From positions 1-55,950 of the forward strand of contig CAZVEH010000009.1 in the NCBI GenBank assembly GCA_964625775.1: a DNA stretch of 55,950 nt, given 5' to 3'. The translations under genes were made by a program, and so were the position numbers. Below are positions 9,151-16,833 of the stretch, piece by piece (the stretch's first letter is position 1; every line of letters starts with the position of its first letter). The notes under the pieces are model-generated. The model was not told the DNA's origin. It saw nothing but the letters and a program-made list of their open reading frames with translations, and did no database searches. This DNA comes from GCA-2786165 sp964625775. Lineage in GTDB: Bacteria > Pseudomonadota > Gammaproteobacteria > Legionellales > Legionellaceae.

Positions 9151-9269
9151 GGTCATTGGTTGCAAATTAAATTCCAATCGAGCATTTATTCAACACACAT
9201 GCGTTTACCCTGACCCCACTGTCAGGGCAAACGCATCTAAATTTTGAGCATTAAAGCCATCTTTTTCGC

Positions 9270-9356
9270 CTACCTACCGTGCTTTATGCACGGTATCCAG
9301 ACGATCTTGATTCGAGATTGAAACTGGATTCCGCGCATAAAGCGCGGAACGTAGGC
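9270..9356. repeat. Palindromic repeat, copy 2 (diverged)
   Basis: Arms CTACCGTGCTTTATGCACGG (from 9274) and the segment ending GCGCGGAACGTAG (to 9354) form the same fold as copy 1, again with GTATCCAG/CTGGATTCC inner ends. The sequence has drifted while keeping pairing in each arm, consistent with an older copy of the same family. Confidence 0.75.
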
Positions 9357-9555
9357 AAACTGGTTATATTATATTTGTTTATATGCGGTGGCCCACACCC
9401 CGCTATATAACTGCGACCAGCATCGTCACATATCCGCTCATCATATTTTCGATCCAAAACCGACAAATTATCAAATAAAAGAACAAAAATGTCAACATAA
9501 AAACAAATAACGGTCTACAATTACTGATATAAACCCTAATAGGTAGAGCTTTTAA

Positions 9556-10860
9556 ATGAGTTCATCCATCCACAAATTAGAAGAAAACCATTCTGGAAAA
9601 GACTATATCATTGGTGACGTTCATGGCAACGCGCACTTGCTGAATGAAGTCATCGCACAATTAACTCCAAAAGATAGACTCTTCATCGTAGGAGACTTAT
9701 TTGATCGTGGTGGCGGTGAGGTGGATGTGTACAAAACTATTTTTTCTCACCCCAATATCTATGCGGTACAAGGCAATCATGAAGATATGCTCTTGAAAGC
9801 TTGCTCGCCTCATGCAACCGAGACTGATATTAGAAGTTTTCTACAAAATGGTGGCAGTTGGGTGCTTCGCGATGCATTTGATCGAGATGCCCTCAACAAG
9901 CATATGGAGCACACAGGACACAATCCTTATAGCTTGAAAGATCTGTTTATGGCTTCTCCTAAAGTACCGGAGCTTCAGGAGATCACTGGCTATGTTCAGG
10001 ATTTACCTTATGTCATTCAAGTGGGTTCAAGCGGCCATGCCTTCAATGTGTGTCATGCGGATTTGCCCTTTAGTGACCATGACTTGGACGTACTCAGCCG
10101 ATCACAGATGGCGCTACCGGATAAAGCCAAACAACATGTGATGTGGGCCAGAGAAAAGTCAGCAAATGGTCCAACTTTTGCCAAAGAAGGCGGTCGGCAC
10201 CCCGACTCTTCGGTGGTCTACTGTGGTCATAATATTTTAGAAACGTCAGATGATGCCATTCGCACTGCAACCAATCACGTTAACCTGGACGGGGGTGCTT
10301 ATTATTCTGATTGTTTTATTTTGGTCAATCATACCGATCAACAAGCCAAGTTGATTTATCCTCAAGAGCAAACACATCTAGACATCGACCCATTGCACCA
10401 AGAAGCCGCAAAAAAAATCACTCTGCATTTGCACCAGAATGCCAAGATGTCTAGGGTAAGAAAAGAAACCCAATCATCAATCGACCATTTACGGGTAGAA
10501 CAAGCTGGACTACATAAATTAAAAGCAGTAGACGGCAGCATCAAAACCAAATATCAGCCTCTTGAATCTTGTATCAACGCACTCGACGAATCTTATCAAG
10601 CTTGGAACAAACACCTCACAGAGGGTGATTTAAGCACGCTTAGAGACAAAATTGACGACCTAGAAGTAGCTTTACAAGAAGTCATGAAGCCCAAAGAAGG
10701 GTGCAGCATCAAAATGATTCAAGCGCTTCGCGGCAAAGACAGAGCTTCGATAGATTGTTTAAAAAACATGCAAGCACAGATTGCCAAATTGAAAACCACT
10801 ATCAAAGACTTTGCAGAAACACCCGCCAACCAAAATCACGCTATTCACCGCCACCATTGA
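9556..10860 (+). CDS. PPP-type metallophosphoesterase with coiled-coil tail
   Basis: The N-terminal 260 residues form a calcineurin-like phosphatase domain of the serine/threonine (PrpA-like) type: GDVHG at 20-24, GDLFDRGG at 46-53, GNHED at 73-77, plus later histidines in NVCHAD and YCGHNIL. These supply the usual two-metal site. The rest, about residues 285-425, is polar, helical and predicted coiled coil, ending in HRHH; bacterial PrpA-like enzymes normally lack this. No signal peptide. It stands alone between a repeat-bearing spacer and a convergent transporter. The extension and solitary position would fit a secreted effector that dephosphorylates host proteins, but housekeeping signalling is equally possible. 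Confidence 0.85.
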   Translation: MSSSIHKLEENHSGKDYIIGDVHGNAHLLNEVIAQLTPKDRLFIVGDLFDRGGGEVDVYKTIFSHPNIYAVQGNHEDMLLKACSPHATETDIRSFLQNGGSWVLRDAFDRDALNKHMEHTGHNPYSLKDLFMASPKVPELQEITGYVQDLPYVIQVGSSGHAFNVCHADLPFSDHDLDVLSRSQMALPDKAKQHVMWAREKSANGPTFAKEGGRHPDSSVVYCGHNILETSDDAIRTATNHVNLDGGAYYSDCFILVNHTDQQAKLIYPQEQTHLDIDPLHQEAAKKITLHLHQNAKMSRVRKETQSSIDHLRVEQAGLHKLKAVDGSIKTKYQPLESCINALDESYQAWNKHLTEGDLSTLRDKIDDLEVALQEVMKPKEGCSIKMIQALRGKDRASIDCLKNMQAQIAKLKTTIKDFAETPANQNHAIHRHH

Positions 10861-10887
10861 CGCTAGAGTAACTCGGCCAGGGGTGAG

Positions 10888-10902
10888 GCAAAACCTCGAG
10901 GT
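10888..10902. repeat. 15-mer shared with the palindrome at 7101
   Basis: GCAAAACCTCGAGGT is identical to 7108-7122; its core AACCTCGAGGTT is itself palindromic. It lies between the phosphatase stop and the POT transporter stop and is probably a decayed copy or half of the same element. Confidence 0.6.
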
Positions 10903-10961
10903 TACCCGTTAGAATGGACACGACGCATTTGAGCACAGATTGAACGGCCACCCAAAATGTC

Positions 10962-12449
10962 CTAAGCCAATACGATTCCTCGTTGCTTCAACACCTGATG
11001 CAATCTGAACGCAAAACACAGCATGATGCCACTCACCGCCAACACCCCAAGCCCCATCAACCAATAATAATTTTGATAGATACTCAAACTTTGGATCGCA
11101 GACACTCGGGCTGTTGGCAATGCCACCCAATGGGCAAGATGGCCTGAAAATATGTTAGACAAAGAAGACGCCAAATACCACGCCCCCATAGCAAAGCCCA
11201 AAATATGTATGTCGCAGTACAAACCAATCATACTTAATCCAATGGCACTGACCCACAATTCAGCTAGGGTAATCAAAACATAAGTCAAAGCAATATAAAC
11301 GCCGCTCACCATACCATCCTGACCAGCAGGCGCGCATCCCAACAAAAGCAAAGCAAAGCTGGCCAACACCACGCCTGATGCAAATTGATAAGGAATAGAA
11401 AATCGCGGAAATTTTTGGTAAAACTTGGGTAAATACATCCCTAGAATAATGATCAACAAAGGGTTAAGCAATTGATAGTGTGCAGGAGAAAAATGAAACC
11501 CCAACAAAGACGTATCCGAATTATGCTGTGCAAATAAGACCAGTGTGGTGTTCATTTGATTGTAAACAATAAAAAAAATGATGGCTTCGATGATCAATAA
11601 TACCGCAATCAATTGTTTGGTTTTGGCAATACCTTTTAGCAGAAAGGTCTTGAATACAAACCATAACATACCCATCACACACCCGATTGAAATAATGATG
11701 CTTGCCCAAAAAATATGAGAAAAAGCAAATAACGTAAATCCATAAATGACCATCAAATATAAGATCACAAATGCAATCGACCGACCTGACAAGGGCTGAG
11801 TATCCTTGCCCCATACAACCGAATCATATATAGAATAATGTGATGCAAAATTAACTGCTGCAATCGCTTTACCTACAAAGGTTAATGCCAATACAGACAA
11901 AGGCCCATAGCTACTTTCTAACAGTGAAGGCGCGATCAGAGTGGCCAATAACGCCCCCACATTGATCGCCATATAATAATACGTCATGGCCACTTTGACT
12001 TTGACGTCTTCATCATGATACACACGTGACACCATCGCGGAGGCTGTGCCCATTAATAATGAACCCGCAGCTGGTGTCAATGCATAAGCTGCAAGAAATA
12101 ACGTATCACCATGCACCGCGATACTCATCCCACTGAGCATGATGAGCAAATAGGAAAAAACAAGAAGAATACTGCCTAAAAGAATACTACGCCTCAAACC
12201 CAATACTTGGTCCGCCATATAACCACCCAAAATAGGCATCAAATACCCAGTGGCTTGACTTACTCCCATGAAAGCATAAGCTTTTGCTCCCGTGTAACCC
12301 AATCCGTGCGCCAACACAGACCGGGTTAAAAAAAGAATGAGGATGCTATTGAAGCCATAGGAGGCAAATTGACTCCAAAAAGTGATCATCACAATGTTGG
12401 CGGATTGTTTGTATTGTAACTGACTGGTGCGTGTATGATCGAGCATCAT
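10962..12449 (-). CDS. POT-family proton-coupled peptide transporter
   Basis: Inner-membrane symporter for di- and tripeptides or related nitrogen compounds (MFS superfamily, POT/PTR branch). About twelve to fourteen hydrophobic helices in 495 residues. The N-terminal region YGFNSILILFL followed by YAFMGVSQATGYLMPILGG and ADQVLGLRRSILLG is characteristic of the family. Peptide uptake of this kind is common in amino-acid-dependent intracellular bacteria. A purine-rich AGGGGGA lies just before the start; a second ATG three bases on is equally usable. It is divergent from the small gene at 12538. Confidence 0.88.
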   Translation of the reverse strand: MMLDHTRTSQLQYKQSANIVMITFWSQFASYGFNSILILFLTRSVLAHGLGYTGAKAYAFMGVSQATGYLMPILGGYMADQVLGLRRSILLGSILLVFSYLLIMLSGMSIAVHGDTLFLAAYALTPAAGSLLMGTASAMVSRVYHDEDVKVKVAMTYYYMAINVGALLATLIAPSLLESSYGPLSVLALTFVGKAIAAVNFASHYSIYDSVVWGKDTQPLSGRSIAFVILYLMVIYGFTLFAFSHIFWASIIISIGCVMGMLWFVFKTFLLKGIAKTKQLIAVLLIIEAIIFFIVYNQMNTTLVLFAQHNSDTSLLGFHFSPAHYQLLNPLLIIILGMYLPKFYQKFPRFSIPYQFASGVVLASFALLLLGCAPAGQDGMVSGVYIALTYVLITLAELWVSAIGLSMIGLYCDIHILGFAMGAWYLASSLSNIFSGHLAHWVALPTARVSAIQSLSIYQNYYWLMGLGVLAVSGIMLCFAFRLHQVLKQRGIVLA

Positions 12450-12537
12450 TCCCCCTGCCTACTTGCTATTTTCAGGTTCATCGCCAATACTTGGAGTAGA
12501 ATGCAGCTGTATCAACCATTAAGACCTAGCATGGAAG

Positions 12538-12780
12538 ATGATAATGACGATAACAGGCGACAAAATTGCAAATCCCCTTAATTTTTATAAGATACCAGAC
12601 GAAGTGGATCTTGACAAAACTTTAACGGTGGAAGAAAAAATCAAGGTTTTGACCAACTGGTTGAACGACATTGAGCTGAGAGAAACTGCCGAAGCAGAAA
12701 ACATGCGGTCGGTTCACAGCTCCCGCGGCAATCATATCGAACAGATTGAAAAGCTATTGAGACAATATCGCTCTGAATGA
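12538..12780 (+). CDS. Small conserved-looking acidic protein
   Basis: Eighty residues, unrecognised by name. The composition is balanced and charged, with LTVEEKIKVLTNWLNDIELR and HIEQIEKLLRQY suggesting two or three amphipathic helices. No signal peptide or membrane segment. Codon use and regular helix pattern support a real gene. It ends seven bases before the M50 protease start, so the two are probably one transcript. A second in-frame ATG at 12544 is an alternative start. It resembles small uncharacterised proteins I associate with the Legionella/Coxiella lineage, but I cannot confirm that here. Confidence 0.7.
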   Translation: MIMTITGDKIANPLNFYKIPDEVDLDKTLTVEEKIKVLTNWLNDIELRETAEAENMRSVHSSRGNHIEQIEKLLRQYRSE

Positions 12781-12787
12781 TAACCCT

Positions 12788-13867
12788 ATGCATCTGATTT
12801 TAGCAATTATAGCGATTCCTCTTAGTTTACTTTTGGTCATTGGCATCCATGAGCTTGGACATGCTTTGGCTGCACACTGGTTTAAGATCTCAATCAAGTC
12901 GATAGCCATTGGATTTGGTCGACCCTTATGCCGCTGGCAAGATCACAGCGGACGAGAGTGGATTTGGGGACTATGGCCATTAGGTGGATACGTTCATTTA
13001 CTCAACACACGCATCACCCCCGTAGCTCGCAAAGATCTCCCCCTTTGTTTTGACAAAAAACCAATCTGGATACGCATCATTGTTCTGGTATCAGGTGCTG
13101 GAGCTAATATTTTAATGGCTTGGGTGGCTTTGACCACTGTGTTTTTATTAGGATACCCGCAAACCGAACCCGTGATTGCTAGCGTTCAAGCCCATAGCAT
13201 TGCCGCGCAAGCTCACGTCCAACCAGGAGATAAGTGGATTGCCATTGCACACCACCCTACTCCTTCATGGCAGGTGGTTGGCATGCAATTGCTTGCAAAT
13301 CTCGGACATGCCCATATTGCTGTTACAGTATGTGGTACCACGGGACAATATCGTCATCTCAGCTTAGATTTAACCCATTGGCAAAGCTCAGGGCAATCTC
13401 GTTCTTTACTCAGCAGCATTGGTATAGAGCCTGACAACAGCGCAGAATATCAGCGTAACATACCAGGTATACCTTTGGTTTCCGCGATACAGCAAACCTG
13501 GGTCGCCCTAGCAGAGCTGATACGCTTTTATATGATCACGATCAAACAACTGATCACCGGTAAGATTCTTTTTCTTTTTTTACTCGGTCCAGTGAGTATC
13601 CTCATGACCATGATCGATTCTTTTCTCCAAGGCCTGGTTGTTTTTTTATTGTTCATTTCTCATTTGAGTCTTGCCGTCGCTCTTGTCAACTTGCTCCCAG
13701 TTCCCACTTTGGATGGCGGATCGATTGTCTACGCATTGCTAGAGAAAGTTCGCGGAAAACCAATATCTATTGCGTTAGAATTGCTACTGCATCGGTTAAT
13801 TTTTATTGCACTAAGCGTACTTTTTATCAATTTAGTTCTTAACGATCTGCAGAGATATTTTGGATAA
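12788..13867 (+). CDS. M50 (site-2 type) membrane metalloprotease
   Basis: Zinc protease that cleaves within the membrane. HELGH at residues 21-25, in the first hydrophobic helix, binds zinc; LDG at 308-310 within NLLPVPTLDGG supplies the third ligand. A single PDZ-like segment lies between them. With 359 residues it is shorter than RseP, which is about 450 with two PDZ domains, so it may not be the sigma-E pathway enzyme; it is also not in the usual dxr-rseP-bamA context. About four membrane helices. Follows the 80-residue gene by seven bases. Substrate unknown. Confidence 0.88.
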   Translation: MHLILAIIAIPLSLLLVIGIHELGHALAAHWFKISIKSIAIGFGRPLCRWQDHSGREWIWGLWPLGGYVHLLNTRITPVARKDLPLCFDKKPIWIRIIVLVSGAGANILMAWVALTTVFLLGYPQTEPVIASVQAHSIAAQAHVQPGDKWIAIAHHPTPSWQVVGMQLLANLGHAHIAVTVCGTTGQYRHLSLDLTHWQSSGQSRSLLSSIGIEPDNSAEYQRNIPGIPLVSAIQQTWVALAELIRFYMITIKQLITGKILFLFLLGPVSILMTMIDSFLQGLVVFLLFISHLSLAVALVNLLPVPTLDGGSIVYALLEKVRGKPISIALELLLHRLIFIALSVLFINLVLNDLQRYFG

Positions 13868-14048
13868 AACATATCCCTCACATTTGATCCAGGTTGGAGG
13901 GCACTGAATATCCAAGGAATACATTGCTTAGATCAATCCAGTATGATAGTTTTTTCATCCTTTCTGCTGAGGTTTTCATTCCTATTAAAACCAAATGAGC
14001 CAAAAAATTGTGGTTGCGTAAGTGCAGATTCTTTTAGGGGAGACATGT

Positions 14049-15683
14049 ATGGATAGCAAAATAGACCCAATGACAGAACCGCTGATCGGTGAAGAACTTA
14101 AGACGGTCGAGATCACACCTCCTTCTGAAATGGAGATTAGAACTAGTATCCTGATTCAACTGTCTACTCTGCAAAACACCACATTAAGCAAAGAAGAATA
14201 TCGAGCCATTCTTGCCTTGTCGTGTGGCGCATTTGCTGTAAGACTCAATGAATTTATTCCATTAAGTTTTCTACACGAGATCGCAGACTCTTATTCTATT
14301 TCGATTGCAACAACAGCTTTGCTGATGTTTTCATTCATGCTTGGCTCTTCTATCAGCCTACCTATTACGGTGTCCATCACCACACCTATGGACCATTATC
14401 ACCTATTGATTGCATTGCAAGGTTTGCTCGCAGCCTCCGCAACTATCTGTGCCATATCTCCTGAATTTTCGCTCTTACTCAGTGGGCGACTTTTGTCTTC
14501 GTTCGCGCATGCCACTTACATGGGGACGGCTGCAGTGACTGCTGCAAATATGGTACCAGAACATAAACGAGAACGGGCTAGTAATCTATTTTTTGCTGGA
14601 TCAGCGTTAGCCAGTATCCTAGGCGTTCCATTAGACACTATCTTTGGCCAACATACCAACTGGCGCAATACATTTTGGCCTATTGCTGCTTTGGCTCTTT
14701 GCTCTGCTTTCAGTATCATCTTGTTTTTAAAGAACGAAAATCCCAGGATCAGCGAAGAAGCATTAGCTTTGCAACGCAAAAAGGAAATAGAACAACGACA
14801 AAGAGACCTAGGTATTTTTAAAAAACCAGATCTATGGCTGGCTCTGAGTGCGTCTATGTTTGCTTATGCCGGTCTGTTAACCTCTTATACATTTTTTGCT
14901 CAAATGATGGTTGAGTTGGCCGACTATTCAAAAAAAGATTTGGCCTGGTTGATCATTTTATATGGCACAGGTGCCCTTTTGGGAACCCTTTTTGGTGAGA
15001 GGTTATCGCATGTCAGTACGTCAAAAAGCGCAACACGTTTGATGGTCGCGTTTGCCCTTGTTCTTTTTTCTTTTAGTTTTACTGTTGATTACAAAATCCC
15101 TGCGGTAATCTCATTGGTCATGACTGGATTCACAGGTTACGCAGTCACAAGTCCTTTGATGCATTACACAGCAGTTAAAGCAGGTTCTGCTAGAGAGCTC
15201 GCAGAAACCGCCAATAACTTTGCATTTGGAATGGGCGCTGCTTTGGGTATCTTTTTGGGTATTATGGCCATCAATCATGGCTATGGTTATCGTTCACCCA
15301 ATTGGATAGGTGGCTGTTTGGTACTGCTTGGGCTTTGTTGCCTTGTATTGGGAGAAAGACAAGCGTGTTTTCAAAAGCTAGAGAGGGCTATGGGCATCTT
15401 CGGGGTATATCACTCAAGGTTGCCCCTGTCCGATGAAGAGGCAAGTCATGGATGGCAGAAACCTACGCAAGATGCACGTATTTCTTGTGACGAGGATTCT
15501 AAAAGTGATGGATCGGCAGAACACATAAACGGCTACCCACGTTTTGGATTTTCGTTTAGTAGCGAGAACGGAAACAGTTTTTGGGGCTCCCAAACTTCTC
15601 GCTCCTCAAACCAAGTAGAACTCATCAAAGAGTGTTTAAATCAAAAAGATACAGCCTACAGTCCAACTGGCATCATAGTCTGA
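14049..15683 (+). CDS. MFS drug-resistance-type transporter with long polar ends
   Basis: Major facilitator with about twelve helices, closest in feel to Bcr/CflA or AraJ-type exporters. The loop NMVPEHKRERASNLFFAGSA is the characteristic MFS segment. Two oddities: about 60 polar residues precede the first helix, and about 100 hydrophilic, serine-rich residues follow the last one (from roughly residue 445). The start at 14049 is chosen because AGGGGAGA stands six to seven bases upstream; a GTG nine codons earlier is possible. Its last 48 bases overlap the 3' end of the convergent NTPDase gene. Substrate unknown. Confidence 0.85.
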   Translation: MDSKIDPMTEPLIGEELKTVEITPPSEMEIRTSILIQLSTLQNTTLSKEEYRAILALSCGAFAVRLNEFIPLSFLHEIADSYSISIATTALLMFSFMLGSSISLPITVSITTPMDHYHLLIALQGLLAASATICAISPEFSLLLSGRLLSSFAHATYMGTAAVTAANMVPEHKRERASNLFFAGSALASILGVPLDTIFGQHTNWRNTFWPIAALALCSAFSIILFLKNENPRISEEALALQRKKEIEQRQRDLGIFKKPDLWLALSASMFAYAGLLTSYTFFAQMMVELADYSKKDLAWLIILYGTGALLGTLFGERLSHVSTSKSATRLMVAFALVLFSFSFTVDYKIPAVISLVMTGFTGYAVTSPLMHYTAVKAGSARELAETANNFAFGMGAALGIFLGIMAINHGYGYRSPNWIGGCLVLLGLCCLVLGERQACFQKLERAMGIFGVYHSRLPLSDEEASHGWQKPTQDARISCDEDSKSDGSAEHINGYPRFGFSFSSENGNSFWGSQTSRSSNQVELIKECLNQKDTAYSPTGIIV

Positions 15684-16787
15684 TAAATAATAAATCGTTT
15701 GCTGTTCATGGAACTCAAAACCATGCACCAATAACCCATAAAAGTAGGACGCCACCAAGCAATTTCTCAATATAAATTGATTGCCTTGATACGCTTGAGT
15801 GAGAAACTGCTGATCTTGATGGCATAATTTATCATCAGCTTGTTGCAAAAGTTCATGTAGAGTAAATGCATGCTCTGGCAATTGAAAAGGTTTTTGGCCA
15901 ATCATGCCAGTGACTGCGGCCACTGTGTACCAATCTTGGATCGTACTTTTTGTCAGTGCAGCATGGGTCAGTGTCTTGACCTGGTAAGTCTGATTCAGCA
16001 GGTCTCCCATCTCATGTTGACAGGTATTCGCATCGCCCAAAGCAGATTCGCCATTTGCCAGAAGATACCCATTTGGGAAACAAGCCCCATGCTGCTGAGC
16101 ATGTGCAAATATCTCATTCGCACCCAACCCGAGAAAACTATGCGTAAATACTGTCAAATGGCGACCATATACATCTATTTGCCGCAGATCCTTAGGGTCA
16201 ATCTGTTCTGGATGTTGTAGCGGAAAAGCAATCTGCGCAGAAGCGCCGCCAATCTCTAGCAAGCCCACCAAAGGCTGCGTAGCATCTTCCAATCTATGGA
16301 GATGATAGTTCAATCCTAACCATCCATACAGCGCTTCGTCTTCACCAGAAATGGTACGGGCTTCCTTTAAGGACCATTGCGGATGAACGGAAAACCAAGC
16401 TGTGATTTTTTTGTAAGACCGCGCTTGAATATGAGACGGCAATAAGCGCATACCCGCAGTGGCATAAAAATAAACGGGTATCTCGTGAGGAACCTGTGAC
16501 ATCAAGCGTTCTACATACGCATCAACAGCGACATCATCAGCCGCAACAGGGGCTAATCCAGGTTCAATTTTATGGACATAGATGGGTTCGATGTGGATAG
16601 GCGTTTGTTCTGCATTCAAATCGTATGCGTAGACATAAATTCTTGATGCGGTACTGCCCGCATCTACCACTGCAACACAATGGTGTTGCTCACAATTTGG
16701 CGCATTGGGATGTGTTGCACAACCAACCGAAGAAAACATACAAGCCGATACGACCCATGCCTTCATGCAACGATACAGTAGTCTCAT
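15636..16787 (-). CDS. GDA1/CD39-family NTPDase lipoprotein (apyrase-like)
   Basis: Ecto-NTPDase that would hydrolyse nucleoside tri- and diphosphates. The apyrase-conserved regions are visible in order: VDAGSTASR (41-49), YFYATAGMRLL (106-116), ISGEDEALYGWLGLNY (146-161, catalytic glutamate 149 or 151) and LLEIGGASAQIAFP (176-189). The N terminus is a signal peptide with lipobox SVGC, the cysteine being residue 23, so it should be lipid-anchored and exported. The family is mainly eukaryotic; Legionella pneumophila has a secreted member (Lpg1905) needed for intracellular growth, a fact about that relative only. The 3' end overlaps the convergent MFS gene by 48 bases. 383 residues, complete. 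Confidence 0.92.
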   Translation of the reverse strand: MRLLYRCMKAWVVSACMFSSVGCATHPNAPNCEQHHCVAVVDAGSTASRIYVYAYDLNAEQTPIHIEPIYVHKIEPGLAPVAADDVAVDAYVERLMSQVPHEIPVYFYATAGMRLLPSHIQARSYKKITAWFSVHPQWSLKEARTISGEDEALYGWLGLNYHLHRLEDATQPLVGLLEIGGASAQIAFPLQHPEQIDPKDLRQIDVYGRHLTVFTHSFLGLGANEIFAHAQQHGACFPNGYLLANGESALGDANTCQHEMGDLLNQTYQVKTLTHAALTKSTIQDWYTVAAVTGMIGQKPFQLPEHAFTLHELLQQADDKLCHQDQQFLTQAYQGNQFILRNCLVASYFYGLLVHGFEFHEQQTIYYLSDYDASWTVGCIFLI

Positions 16788-16833
16788 GATCTTCCCAAAA
16801 ATTGCAGTACCTTAAGACAGTTTGACTATAAAT

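Larger units (their letters stand above)
8939..9555. other. Intergenic spacer with two palindromic repeats
   Basis: This 617-base spacer between divergent genes contains no convincing gene. It carries two related inverted repeats (given separately) and AT-rich sequence before the phosphatase start that probably includes its promoter; no -35/-10 pair is clear enough to mark. Confidence 0.7.

Noticed and set aside
13870..13910. Possible terminator after the M50 protease gene
   Set aside because: CCCTC/GAGGG arms are short, the loop is long, and no T-run follows.
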